DNA from: Lithodes maja
Taxonomy: Eukaryota > Arthropoda > Malacostraca > Decapoda > Lithodidae
Reading direction: 5' to 3'
Assembly (NCBI GenBank): GCA_037953745.1
Contig: JBAKBP010004294.1
Location: 1 to 64,000, forward strand
DNA length: 64,000 bases
Under the pieces are notes generated by a model. The model was not told where the DNA came from. It saw nothing but the letters and a program-made list of their open reading frames with translations, and made no database searches. The translations under genes were made by a program, and so were the position numbers. Below are positions 9,013-20,089 of the stretch, one piece after another. Each line of letters opens with the position of its first letter. Within the stretch, counting starts at the first letter, position 1.

Positions 9013-10690
9013 CGAAAGATGGAGGGAGTACTTCAGTGAGTTGCTAAATGAAAGGAATGAAGAGCCAGCAAACATAGCTGGATATGGTATGGGAGGGAGA
9101 AGAAGAGAAGTAGTGGAGGAGGAGGTGGGGATCAGGAGGTCAGAAGTGTGGGAAGCCATGAAAAGAGTGAAGTTGGGGAAAGCACCAGGAACAGATGGAG
9201 TGTGTGGGGAAATGTTGAGGTATGGTGGTGAGATAGTGATAGAATGGGTATGGAAAATGTGCAAACTAGCATGGGAGAAGGGGAGTGCACCCGATGACTG
9301 GAAGACTGGCATAATAGTCCCCCTATATAAGGGCAAAGGGGAAAGAGGAGTGTGTGGTAACCACCGAGGAATATGTCTTCTAAGCGTAGTAGGGAAGGTA
9401 TACAGTAGGGTAGTGATTGAGAGAGTGAGAGTGAGAACGGAGAAATGGATAGGCGACGAGCAGGGAGGCTTTAGGAAGGGAAGAGGATGTGTAGATCAGA
9501 TTTTTACCCTGAATTGTGTTGTGGAGAAGTATCTGGAGAAGAAACAAAAGGTGTATGTTGCCTTTATGGACTTGGAGAAGGCCTATGACAGAGTGGATAG
9601 AGAAGGTTTGTGGAAAGTACTTAGAATATACGGAGTAGAGGGCAAGTTGCTGAAAGCAGTGAAGAGCATGTATGAGGGTGCAAAGGTGGCAGTACGTGTG
9701 GAGAGTGAGCAGAGCGAGTTCTTTGACCTGAATGTTGGTTTGAAACAGGGGTGTGTGATGTCCCCGTGGTTGTTTACTGTATATATGGATGGAGTTATGA
9801 AAGAAATACTATCAAGAGCAGTGGATGTTGGTGTATCGCTGAAAAGGGAGGGAATTGAGTGGAAGCTACCTATTCTGCTGTTTGCGGATGATACAGTTCT
9901 GATGAGCGATAATGAATGGGAGTTGCAGGGTCTGATAAATGAGTTTGGAACAGTGTGCGAAAAACGGAATTTGAAGGTAAATACGGGGAAGAGCAAGGTT
10001 ATGGTCTTCGAAAGGGGTGAAGTCACAGAGTGTGAGGTGAAGCTGAACGGTCAGGCTATGGAGATCGTCAACTCTTTTAAGTATCTGGGCAGTGTGTTGA
10101 GTAAAGATGGGACTATGGATGAAGAGGTGCGGGAGAGGGTACAATAGGGGAAGAGGGTTGTAGGAACGCTAAAAGCAGTAACAAGAAATAGGGTGGTCAG
10201 TATGGAAGTGAAGAAGTCCTTGCATGACAGTGTGGTAATCCCGACACTGACTTACGGAAGCGAAGCATGGACGTTGGTTGAGAGACTCAGACCAAGAGTG
10301 AGAGCAGTGGAAATGAATTACTTAAGGAGTGCGTGCGGAATTACATGGAGGGATAGACAGACTAATGAGGAAGTAAGAAGGAGGTGTGGTGTGGAGGTAG
10401 ATGTGCTGGAAAGTGTGAAAAGGAACAACTTGAGATGGTTCGGCCATATGGAACGTATGGAAAGCGAGAGAATGACTAAGAGGGTGTACGAGAGCGAGGT
10501 GGAGGGACAGAGGGGGAGAGGTAGACCGAATATGAGGTGGAAGGATGGAGTGAGGAACTACATGAATGAAAGCGGTGCTGGTTGGGGGGAGGGGCGTCGA
10601 CTGACTGGGGACAGAGGTGCATGGGGGCGGTTCGTTCGTGGCCACCCCTTCGGGGATCACGGCGTCAGGCAATAGATAGATAGATAGATA
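9013..10690 (+). pseudogene. RTE-like LINE, 5'-truncated, one stop codon (copy R-a)
   Basis: Open frame from about 9014 to 10675, broken only by TAG at 10145-10147 where the sister copy has CAG. The endonuclease domain is missing. Reverse-transcriptase motifs in order: KAPGTDG (about 9181), GFRKGRGCVDQIF, AFMDLEKAYDRVDR with a catalytic Asp, GLKQGCVMSPWLF, and FADD with the catalytic Asp pair (about 9890). The C-terminus has RWFGHMERM and GRGRPNMRWKD, then GHPFGDHGVRQ. This order is typical of the RTE clade. A (ATAG)n tail follows the stop (10671-10690). It is a recent copy, since the frame is otherwise intact. Confidence 0.9.
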
Positions 10691-10840
10691 GAACTATATA
10701 TTTTTACATTTTACATTCATAAATAGTACATTAATATACTAGGTTAGGTTTTGGTTAGGTTAGGTTAAAGTAGGCATCTGGAAAACAGTTACCCGCTACA
10801 TAGGATCTTGCCGAATATTTTCATCCCCGTCGTGCGAAGA
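10690..10840 (+). repeat. Dispersed repeat H, copy 1, with TTAGG-like core
   Basis: About 150 bp, starting near TATATTTTTACATTTTAC and passing through CTAGGTTAGGTTTTGGTTAG to CCCGCTACATAGGATCTT. It matches 16087-16240. The middle resembles the arthropod telomeric repeat TTAGG. Confidence 0.7.
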
Positions 10841-10922
10841 GTAATTCTGAAAAAATTTGCCTCTTTATGTGCGCATTTAATCCATGAACTGCTAGAACCT
10901 ATGTGAAATAAAAGGGTTAAAA

Positions 10923-11155
10923 TTGAAGACAACCCGGATACAAGCCCCATCGATAATTATCAGTGTTCTAGAAGTTTCATGTGTGACGCATGCCGAGTAT
11001 GAGCATGCTGTACAGAACGCTCAGTCAGACCCCACTCTCGCTAGGATCGTCAGGGCAGGAACTTTGGCTGTAGTCCGTGTAGAGTTTCCTAACTCAGTTT
11101 ATGTGAGCCGTTGTACTATAAGTATTATAATTATGTATTTTGTTTTCTTCTAAGT
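10923..11155 (+). pseudogene. Possible LTR-retroelement pol remnant (RNase H-integrase linker type)
   Basis: A 76-codon open frame contains AEYEHAVQNAQSDPTLARIV. A segment of the form 'Y..AQ..DP.L..I' is common between RNase H and integrase in Gypsy-type polyproteins. Nothing else of pol is visible, so the assignment is weak. Confidence 0.3.
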
Positions 11156-11234
11156 CAACGAGTTCTATTTTATATCATTAGATATAAGTATTGTGTGTGG
11201 GACTTATATATAATGAGGAGAAGAGAGAGAGTTA

Positions 11235-12555
11235 TGTAACGACGGCCAGTGAGCGCGCCACGAGGTAGGTAGGCCTCCCTCCCTCCTCCCTGAGTTCTCA
11301 CGAGATATATGCCTGTTAGATAGCCTATTTTGGAAGGGATAACTAGAATAGGATTGATTGATGTTTGTTGCACTCGTATATGCATTTCCCTGTGTACGAT
11401 TATCCATGTTCCTGTTTTCTGCTGGTTTAGGTAATGCTAGACTGGGATAAGGTTTCGGGAGTTGTGATTTCCTATGAGTACTAGGTTTTGGTTGAACCGG
11501 TACAATTGCAACGGAGACGTGGGAAGCCTAGGTGGTCTTTCTGACTGTGTACCTTGAGAGTTTAGCACTGTGTTGCGAGTGAGGGCTTTTGCCTCTGCCA
11601 CCCAACACTGTGCTATCTCGTTTGCTTGACTTTGAGAGGATCGCCAGGAGAGAACCAGATACTAGTGATCTGGATCTCTCAAGAGAGCATCCCGTCAATT
11701 AACGTAATTTGGCCGCACAGTCTTAAGGACCTCGCTAGGCTACGAGCCGCTTGCTCAGCCATTGTTTCCTAACCTTAGATATCCCAGCTAGACTTTGCTC
11801 GACCAGCAGATACAGCATAGTATTGAAGCTTCTCCTTATGTATGTTATTGTTTATGCACTATTGATTTCATGTGTGGCACGCTTAGCTACTTTAGAGATT
11901 AGTGGCCCACGAGCACAATCCTAGTAGGCTATTGTCAGTGCATTGTCGGAGTACTTCTTCTTAATGTTTGCCATTTACTATTGTCTATTCTTATAATTCT
12001 TCTTATGTCAATTTAAAGCCTTTAATATTAGTTAATTGCCAGTGTGTTACTTATTGAATTGCTGTTCAAAATCCGATACTTACTTCTTACGAGTATTCGA
12101 GAAGCATCTAACTTTATCAGAAGATTCCTTGCTTGATGCTCGAGGACTATTGTTTAACGTAACGTAATAGTGCCGATCCGAAGTAGAGGGTGGAGGACTT
12201 CTTAAGTTCTTAGTCAAGGGTGGATTACTTCGGCTTCGGCCAACACTATTCTTTAGTGTTGTAGTACTTTCTTCTTTGTTTGATTGTTGACCAGACTAGA
12301 TAACTCCCGTCTTGTTATTAGTCTGTTGTGTGAAACGCTAGTACCGAGTTCTTGTATACCCCGTTATAGCAGATAGAACTCTGGAGGGTAGTGGCGTTTT
12401 TTGTTCGGCTGGCAGTACTCTGGGGTTGGGATCGTGTGTTTCCGTTGTGGCAGCGAGCCATACTCGAGTCCTGTGTAAGAGCCCTAGTGTACCCGAGTGC
12501 CCGGTCGTAACACATGGACGATACTATGTTGGTGTACACGTAATTACCGTCGCAA
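11235..12555. other. Possible solo LTR or LTR-retroelement end (1.3 kb)
   Basis: The stretch has no conserved frame, begins TGTAACGACGG and ends ACCGTCGCA, a short TG...CA inverted end typical of LTRs. A second copy and a target duplication were not found, so this is only a suggestion. The composition (dispersed short AG-rich words, no SINE or MITE relatives in the window) sets it apart from its neighbours. Confidence 0.25.
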
Positions 12556-12596
12556 ATTCACTAAGTTAAATAAGAGAAACTGTTGGATTGTTCACC

Positions 12597-12845
12597 GATA
12601 AACAGGGAACGTGAGCTGGGTTTAGACCGTCACGTACCCATAAACAGGGAACGTGAGCTGGGTTTAGACTGTCGCGCACCCATAAACAGGGAACGTGAGC
12701 TGGGTTTAGACTGTCGCGCACCCATAAACAGGGAACGTGAGCTGGGTTTAGACTGTCGCGCACCCATAAACAGGGAACGTGAGCTGGGTTTAGACTGTCG
12801 CGCACCCATAAACAGGGAACGTGAGCTGCGTTTAGACCGTCGGTT
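12597..12845. repeat. 42-bp minisatellite, about 6 units
   Basis: The unit reads CCCATAAACAGGGAACGTGA then GCTGGGTTTAGACTGTCGCGCA. A length of 14 codons keeps both strands open, but no other coding evidence exists. The edge units carry substitutions (ACCGTCACGTA, CTGCG). Confidence 0.95.
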
Positions 12846-12906
12846 AGTTTTCGGTTAGGTTAGGCTAATGTTGAAAATACTAAAATGCGATGGTCCTCGG
12901 TATTAA

Positions 12907-13386
12907 CCCTTCCAGCCCGGGTGTCCTTTTAAAATGACACCGCGAAAGAAGGGCAGGAGCCCGGGTGTCCTTTTAATAGGCAGTAAGCTTGAAAGCATAT
13001 TCAGCTTGGTCTGAACGCTGTGCGTCCGACGCATGTAAACAAAGCCGATCGTTGCGTCACCGCACCTCCGAAAACAATAAGGAGACGTCGGATCAATGTT
13101 ATTGTTATGACCTCAGACGAAATTAGTGTCTGAAAAGCGCCGATATTGTCAACATCGCGGAAAAATTCGCTCGACGGAAATCGTCATCACAACTGAACCA
13201 GTTGACTTACAGAGCTCTACTCAATGCCAGTCTACAGATTGAAAACAGCACTACGTTTATAGATGCGTGGGAAATTTCTAGCAGTTAAAATAACAAAGAT
13301 ACGGTAGCCTAGGCCTTGACGTTTTTCGGCCAAATCGCCCGGGTAGCCCACACTGTCCTTTGGAGGACCAGCCCGGGTGGGAAGGG
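12907..13386. mobile_element. TTAA-flanked MITE, family F3, copy a (480 bp)
   Basis: TTAA at 12903-12906 and 13387-13390. The left end is CCCTTCCAGCCCGGGTGTCC; the right end read inward is CCCTTCCCACCCGGGCTGGT. An inverted copy of almost the same length is at 14424-14904. The interior has no gene. TTAA duplication and CCC...GGG ends suggest a piggyBac-type source. Confidence 0.8.
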
Positions 13387-13390
13387 TTAA

Positions 13391-13969
13391 ACAACATTAC
13401 TGTATATCAAAGAAAAATAAACAAAAAACTAAAATAAACTAGTAAAAAGGCTGTCCGGGGTCTCTTCAATTTTTACCAATAAAAGTTCTAGTTAAGGGAG
13501 TGCAAAGGAAATCAAGCAACAACAAGTTTAGTGACTTCTAGGCTGCTTGTCCTCCAAAACACTGAGGATAAAGTGTCCAAACAGTGGTTTAGAGTGGGTA
13601 AGGGAACTACTGCCCTGGAACTAATGTCTGTGGCAGGATTAGGAAGTTAGTAGGGGACAGATGGGTTAGTAACTGAGGGGGGGATAAAATGAAGTTCTTC
13701 ATATACAAACGCAGTTAGTCGCAGGTTTGCTGAGAGATATTTGTCTAGGTGAAGTTTAAATTAATCAACGGTGCTGCAGGGAGGTAAGGGGGGGGGGGGC
13801 GTCGGAGGAGTGAAGGATGTAGTATGGAGAGATGCCACTACTCTATGCATCACCCAATTTTGATAAATTTCCCAGCACTGACACAGTATTTGAAGGGTTG
13901 TTCTTACACTTGTTTGAATTATGTTTTTAACACCAACCAACTTCACATCTAAACTCAATTAAGTCAACA
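13391..13969. other. Unique non-coding sequence; nothing recognised apart from a short G run
   Basis: A run of G (13790-13799) is the only notable feature. Confidence 0.35.
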
Positions 13970-14045
13970 AATACATGTGGCACTCAGAGGACTCGAACCC
14001 AGGATACTCACATCGAAATTCCGTGCACTATGCATTACGCTTTCA
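13970..14045 (-). repeat. tRNA-derived SINE head (family S1), partial
   Basis: On the minus strand it reads GTGTGAGTATCCTGGGTTCG then AGTCCTCTGAGTGCCACATG, which contains a pol III B box (GGTTCGAGTCC). It matches the SINE heads at 39105-39283. Confidence 0.6.
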
Positions 14046-14192
14046 AGACAGTTCAAGAAATATGCACAAGCCTACGATTTATTATGCAGTTTCGAATCCT
14101 GCATATTAATTTGAGCATGTACATATATTCCAACTGTGCTATGGTAGCCTAATGTATAGACAAATGGAAGGAGTAATTAATGGGGCACTTAA

Positions 14193-14261
14193 CCCTTGGG
14201 AAGGCCTCTCTATAAGTTGCTCCTGTACCGTGCTTCCGTAAGGACCGTCGCAGTCCCTGGG
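14193..14261. repeat. Very short TTAA-flanked palindromic element
   Basis: TTAA at 14189-14192 and 14262-14265; the ends CCCTTGGGAAGG and CAGTCCCTGGG are loosely inverted. Probably an internally deleted MITE. Confidence 0.4.
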
Positions 14262-14423
14262 TTAACCTACCTGGTAAACTAGCGCGGCTTTGAAATATAG
14301 TTGCAGATTTACGGTAATGAATACGGAAGCTTTGAAGAAAAAAAACTAGTATCTACCACAAAGACTTAAGGTATAATCCTGTGTAGCGGGACGACTTATA
14401 GATATATCTCAATAATTTGTTAA

Positions 14424-14904
14424 CCCTCCAGCCCCGGCTACGCATTACATAAATATTCCCCGAAACCCGGGTGTTTTGGCCGAAAAACGTCTAGGCTAGG
14501 CTACCGTATCTTTGTTATTCTGACTGCTTTCGCATTCCAGCACATCTCCAAGCGTAGCTGTGTTATTTACCTGTAGAATGGCGTTAAGTAGAGCTCTCTA
14601 AGTCAACTGGTTCAGTTGTGATGATGATTTCATTGGAGATATCTTTATGGCAACAACAGCCACTTTACACTACTTTTCGATACTTAACAACAACATACAG
14701 GCACACACGAACAAGCGACGCTCTCCTTCTTGTGGCTGGAGATGTGGGGCGTCGGTCCAAACGGCTGTTGTTTACATGCGTCGGACCGACGCCTCGCACA
14801 CCAAGCTCACAGGCTTTCAACCACTGGGTGTTAAAGAGCCCTTCCGGGCAGCTCGTGTATGCTTTTTTATGGGCGTTCAAGAGCCCTTCCGGGAACAGAG
14901 GGTT
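14424..14904. mobile_element. F3 MITE, copy b, inverted relative to copy a, split at its right end by a LINE
   Basis: It begins after TTAA (14420-14423). The interior 'ggccgaaaaacgtctaggctaggctaccgtatctttgttatt' is the reverse complement of copy a near 13300-13340. The terminus GAGGG plus TTAA is now found on the far side of the LINE (16075-16083). Counted without the LINE the element is about 479 bp, against 480 bp in copy a. Confidence 0.75.
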
Positions 14905-16074
14905 CTATCTATCTATTGCCTGACGCCGTGATCCCCGAAGGGGTGGCCACGAACGAACCGCCCCCATGCACCTCTGTCCCCAGTCAGTCGACGCCCCTCC
15001 CCCCAACCAGCACCGCCTTCATTCATGTAGTTCCTCACTCCATCCTTCCACCTCATATTCGGTCTACCTCTCCCCCTCTGTCCCTCCACCTCGCTCTCGT
15101 ACACCCTCTTAGTCATTCTCTCGCTTTCCATACGTTCCATATGGCCGAACCATCTCAAGTTGTTCCTTTTCACACTTTCCAGCACATCTACCTCCACACC
15201 ACACCTCCTTCTTACTTCCTCATTAGTCTGTCTATCCCTCCATGTAATTCCGCACGCACTCCTTAAGTAATTCATTTCCACTGCTCTCACTCTTGGTCTG
15301 AGTCTCTCAACCAACGTCCATGCTTCGCTTCCGTAAGTCAGTGTCGGGATTACCACACTGTCATGCAAGGACTTCTTCACTTCCATACTGACCACCCTAT
15401 TTCTTGTTACTGCTTTTAGCGTTCCTACAACCCTCTTCCCCTGTTGTACCCTCTCCCGCACCTCTTCATCCATAGTCCCATCTTTACTCAACACACTGCC
15501 CAGATACTTAAAAGAGTTGACGATCTCCATAGCCTGACCGTTCAGCTTCACCTCACACTCTGTGACTTCACCCCTTTCGAAGACCATAACCTTGCTCTTC
15601 CCCGTATTTACCTTCAAATTCCGTTTTTCGCACACTGTTCCAAACTCATTTACCAGACCCTGCAACTCCCATTCATTATCACTCATCAGAACTGTATCAT
15701 CCGCAAACAGCAGTATAGGTAGCTTCCACTCAATTCCCTCCCTTTTCAGCAATACACCAACATCCACTGCTCTTGATAGTATTTCTTTCATAACTCCATC
15801 CATATATACAGTAAACAACCACGGAGACATCACACACCCCTGTTTCAAACCAACATTCAGGTCAAAGAACTCGCTCTGCTCACTCTCCACACGTACTGCC
15901 GCCTTTGCACCCTCATACATGCTCTTCACTGCTTTCAGCAACTTGCCCTCTACTCCGTATATTCTAAGTACTTTCCACAAACCTTCTCTATCCACTCTGT
16001 CATAGGCCTTCTCCAAGTCCATAAAGGCAACATACACCTTTTGTTTCTTCTCCAGATACTTCTCCAATAGATTG
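14905..16074 (-). mobile_element. RTE-like LINE, 5'-truncated, frame intact (copy R-b)
   Basis: The minus-strand frame runs from about 16067 to 14913 with no stop, encoding 384 residues from EKYLEKKQKVYVAFMDLEKA to GHPFGDHGVRQ. It starts inside the palm domain, so motifs upstream of the first catalytic Asp are missing; FADD and the C-terminal GRGRPNMRWKD are present. The tail reads (CTAT)n on the plus strand at 14905-14916. It is flanked by a 7-bp target duplication GAGGGTT (14898-14904 and 16075-16081) inside the F3 MITE terminus. Without its N-terminus it cannot move. Confidence 0.9.
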
Positions 16075-16086
16075 GAGGGTTAATGT

Positions 16087-16240
16087 TACAATATATTTTT
16101 ACATTTTACATTCATAAATAGTTCACTAATATACTGTCGGCCTACTAGGTTAGGTTAGGTTTTGGTTAAGTATATTGTTCAATGTTTCTTAGTAAATAGG
16201 CATCTGAAAAACAGTTCTACCCGCTACACAGGATCTTACC
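16087..16240 (+). repeat. Dispersed repeat H, copy 2
   Basis: Matches 10690-10840 with an extra GTCGGCCTACTAGG and a 25-bp insertion. It directly follows the F3 MITE. Confidence 0.7.
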
Positions 16241-16622
16241 AGACTTAATTTTATATAAATATTTTTGTCTCCGTATATACCAGTTACAGGTCGATATAAT
16301 TATAAGATAGCTTACCATATACGGATCTCCCTCACTATCCGATGCCATAATTTACGATATTATTGTAGGTTTTTATGTGTTTGGGTTTTAGCTGGTCCCA
16401 GAATGCACCCCCATTTATCCCATTAATTTTAGGGTTCGCTATACGGGTTTTCAGGAAAGTCACGTAATCGTAAATCGGGGGAGACCTATATTGTCTTGGA
16501 CGATCATTTCTTGAGCACGTACACATTGATTTTACCCAAGCCTTTGTTATTTTCAGTGCTGTATGAATGTTTTATTTTATATTGACAAATTGCACAAAAT
16601 CGGCGCGTTATAATATTCAATC
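16241..16622. other. Unique sequence; nothing recognised
   Basis: No coding or repeat signal seen. Confidence 0.3.
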
Positions 16623-16780
16623 TATTGTCAGATGCCGTTATCTGTGAGATGGTGGCCACAAATGAAATTTATATAAATTTAATAGAAAAAAATTGCACAA
16701 AATCAGCAAGTTCTAATATTCGTTTTTTAGCCAGATGCTGTTATCCCTTAGAGGGGGTGGCCACGAATGAAGTCCCTTCA
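16590..16780 (-). repeat. Two ~40-bp RTE-like LINE 3' ends within a tandem duplication
   Basis: The plus-strand words GTCAGATGCCGTTATCTGTG (16628) and CCAGATGCTGTTATCCCTTA (16732), each followed by GGTGGCCAC(A/G)AATGAA, match the reverse complement of the LINE 3' end at 14925-14960. Each is preceded by a copy of ATTGCACAAAATC, so a unit of about 105 bp was duplicated after insertion. Confidence 0.65.
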
Positions 16781-16790
16781 TATGATTCGA

Positions 16791-17439
16791 TATGCCAATG
16801 CAGCTCGCTCTATTATCTAACTTATTTTGTACAGTTGGCCAAATAAGTAGTGTCTCCACTGTCATTACGTTTTGCTCGCTGTGTGCTGTATTAATGTGTC
16901 AGATGTTGAATAGGGTGTGTAAAGAAAGGAACATGTTTGTATATCTCACAAAATTATTAATGCTTAAATAGCGCTGATACCAATTATTGATGTACATGTA
17001 CTTGGTGCCGAGACATAACTTATTTGGCAGACTTTAGTGGTAGTCATTATTTCTTTCATCTTGCAGAAAGTTCAATCCTGCAAATGATATATCCTTTCAA
17101 GATCCAATGTACATTTCTTTTTCTGTTTTCCAGCTACAGACTATTTCATTTAGAGTAGGAAGGATATATGGCAGTTAGAGGGTTAGTTATGTAGAGCAGA
17201 TTAACCAGACCACTGAGCTCCATACGGAACTCCTAGGTCTGGCCCGAAGGATTAGATCAGATTACTGAAAGGAGCTTAAGGTGAAGCAAAAAAACAGACG
17301 ATGGGGGTGAAGGAAAAGGACGGAGAATCGGATAAAAGGTCAGATAGGGGGAAGGAAAAGGACAAGAATCGGATAAAAGGTCAGATGGTAAATTGAGATA
17401 GTCTTTACCCATATAATTACCACATCCTTCTTAATTGGC
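16791..17439. other. Non-coding; includes a local GGAAAAGGA duplication
   Basis: The block 'aaggaaaaggac(g)ga(g)aatcggataaaaggtcagat' occurs twice (17310-17345, 17350-17387). Nothing else recognised. Confidence 0.4.
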
Positions 17440-17776
17440 ACAAAATTGTTTATTGGTAGCCAGAATATACTGTCAAAATGCGTCTTACCTTCGAACCTGG
17501 ACCTGTAGCGTAGCCGTCGGACACCAAACCGATGAGACGACTGAGGAGCTTGACAGAAACCTGAAACGGTCTTGGTGGTGTAGGCGTCCATACGTGTGCG
17601 ACAGGGTTGATTTAGACAGAACATTATAATAATGCCTCGAGAGATCTTTGCCATTCATCCATTCATATATAACTGTTTTTGTTGATTAGTGTTTTTATTA
17701 TGCTAATTATTGATTTTTGATTATTTGTGATTGCTAATTCTTAAATTTTTGTGCAATGCTTTTCTTTGTGATTGCT

Positions 17777-17996
17777 AATTGATCACTTGCGAGTTTCAGG
17801 CTATAAGGAAGTAGGACCCGTAAACATGGATATAAACCAAAATTTAATAATGTAGGTTTTTGATGAATAAAAAGTGTTGAATTGGGTTTTATGTATTTAT
17901 ATATGCACTACAACCATATTTTAGCTGGTAATTCTGCTAAATATCAAAGTCTACAGCTCCAACTTCCTTATAGAATGAAACTCGCAAGCGGTCAAT
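17777..17996. mobile_element. MITE family M3, copy b
   Basis: The ends read TTGATCACTTGCGAGTTTCA and, inward from the right, TTGACCGCTTGCGAGTTTCA. The inverted repeat is about 35 bp. Opposite orientation to 736-956. Confidence 0.8.
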
Positions 17997-17999
17997 TGT

Positions 18000-18180
18000 T
18001 TTAACTATAATTTTGTTGTGCTAATTTTTTTATATGCTATTGCTAATTCTCGTTTATACTATTTGTGTTAATTATTTTCTTTGAATTGTTATTGCTAATT
18101 CTTGCTTTTTCTTTGAATTGTTATTGCTAATTCTCGCTTTGTCTTTGTTTTGTAATTGCTAATTCTGTTAATTTTTGTCC
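18000..18180. repeat. Degenerate tandem repeat, TTGCTAATTCT units
   Basis: At least five irregular copies of ATTGCTAATTCT separated by CTTTGT-rich spacers; related copies precede the M3 element (17700-17780), so the MITE inserted into the repeat. Confidence 0.6.
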
Positions 18181-18910
18181 TAATTCTTTTTTTTATTTCG
18201 CAGGTTAGTAAGATCGGAATGGTTCACGTTAAAAGTTTTTGCTTGAATTGTTGGTTTTTGAAATGATGCTTTTTTGATAATTTGAACCTTGCTTTGTAAA
18301 TCCAGTTCTATTGTTAACTTTTAATATAATAATAATAAACTTTTAATATTAAGTTCTTTATCACCAGTGGACACGAGGGACCATATTATTAAACTGATTT
18401 ATCATTTTGGGAATTACGTGAATATGTATCGTAATGTTTGATCTTAATTTCTGGAATGGTGTGAAAATATAATCTTAATCTTGGGAATTGCCTAAAAATA
18501 TATCTAATTTTATATTAAGGTTTGCATAAATATAGATCACATTCATTCAATTAATTCAATTTTATATATTGGCCTTTTTTCATACTGTATTGATTATTAG
18601 CCCTAAAGTACATAATTATATAAGTAAATAATAATAATAATAATAATAATCATAATAATTGATCTTTTCTATTTTAAAAGGTAATTCTTAGTTACAGTAC
18701 AGTAATGGTTTTCTTTGGCTGCTATACAACTGTTATGTACTTCCCAAACATAAATTAGAGCTCATTGTTGCCGAAATGTGCAATAATTTACATAAAATCC
18801 ATGTAATTCCTGAAAATCTGTTTGATAATTATGGTTCTTATATAATTATATTGTGTGGCAAAATCTGGGTGACCAGTTAATATAATAATTAATTCAATAT
18901 AGTTTTAATT
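18181..18910. other. Very AT-rich sequence with (AAT)n; nothing recognised
   Basis: Short AAT runs at 18318-18330 and 18627-18660. Confidence 0.4.
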
Positions 18911-18998
18911 TTTGTTTAGTTGCTCTCTAACCCTCCAAGTTTGTTTAGTTGCTCTCTAACCCTCCAAGTTTGTTTAGTTGCTCTCTAACCCTCCAAGT
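18911..18998. repeat. 29-bp minisatellite, 3 units
   Basis: The unit TTTGTTTAGTTGCTCTCTAA then CCCTCCAAG occurs three times, identical in sequence. It lies at the left edge of an F2-like repeat (to about 19210). Confidence 0.95.
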
Positions 18999-19210
18999 TT
19001 CAAAAGAAAAAAAAGTATCCCTATGAGCCCTCTTATGAGATAAATTTGTACATTTTTCAGTAGAAATTAGTTTATAAAATTGCAGGCTTGCTTTTGCTCG
19101 CCAGGAACAAATAAACGCTAATGGTAGTCTTCCAAATGACAAGGAATGGGGCGAAAGGTCTTAAAATAGCTGAACGAATGAGGCTAAACATGAAGAAGGG
19201 GTGTAGTAAT
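18999..19210 (+). repeat. F2 MITE fragment
   Basis: Core GCAGGCTTGCTTTTGCTCGC then CAGGAA, followed by 'aatggggcgaaaggtcttaaaatagctgaac'. Confidence 0.55.
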
Positions 19211-19404
19211 TAATATTTGAGTGGATTTGGTTTAGTCTTAGTTTTAATATACCTTGAGCCTATAAATAAACGAACAGTATTGATATTACAGAATTAAATT
19301 AACATACAATCGCTGGACACAAAAACTGGTTATGCGGATTTAGTCTTGATCCCTTTCCGAGGTGATCAATTTATTCTCGACGTCAATTACCTGTCATATA
19401 AGCA

Positions 19405-20035
19405 ACAAAACATCTCGCTGATTCCCTCCCCAAGTTGTACACACAACGAACGCTAGGCTTGTTCTGGCTCTGTCCTCCGTCTAGTTCAGTTCGTTGTTCA
19501 GTGAGATGTGAATGGTCTTTAATATAACTTTTAATTCTATCGTCAATAACATCTCGCTGATTCCTCCCCTATTTCCCCTGCTTCTTTTCCGAACAATAGG
19601 CTTGTTAAGGCTCTGCCTTCGTCTAGTTCGTTCCTCAGCGAGATGTAAACAATCTTTTATATTTGCACTTTAATTCTGATGTTAAACACATCCACTGGCA
19701 CCCAAAACGTCCTGTTCCATTCCCGTCCTGGACGGATTCGGAACGTTCGGCTTGTTAAGGCTATGTCCTCCGTCTAGTGAGTTAGTCATAGAATCGGATG
19801 GGTGGGATGTGAATAATCTTCTACATATGCACTTTTAATTCGATCATGTAAAAAATAATGGATAATATTATGTACTGTATGTATATTCTTAAGTTGTAAA
19901 CCTAAATTCGATCGTCAATCTACTGGTTCCATAAGGTTGCGCTCCCGTTGCGTCCTTGTACGGATCTGAACGCTGAATTCGTCGAGGCTCTGTCCTTCGC
20001 CTAGCGAGTTAATAGGTATAGAGGGTGGTGAGGCA
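19405..20035. repeat. Four tandem ~138-bp units, each able to fold into a hairpin
   Basis: Units start near 19410, 19549, 19686 and 19912. Each carries the shared box GGCT.GTTAAGGCTCTG then TCCTCCGTCTAG. In units 1 and 2 the flanks CATCTCGCTGA and TCAG(T/C)GAGATG are complementary; in unit 3 the flanks are CACATCC and GGATGTG, changed in sequence but still complementary. Unit 4 is the most diverged. No protein frame is shared. Either a degenerate satellite or a tandem structured-RNA locus. Confidence 0.6.
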
Positions 20036-20089
20036 GGATCAGCTGTTGTCTTAGAGAGGGTATTAGGTAGTGTTCGTCTTAGAGCTTGA

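Noticed and set aside
11235..12555. Complete LTR retrotransposon
   Set aside because: No second LTR, primer-binding site or target duplication was found; only a solo LTR is possible.
12566..12858. Repeat protein encoded by the 42-bp array
   Set aside because: Both strands are open because 42 is a multiple of three; six near-identical units without any flanking coding sequence.
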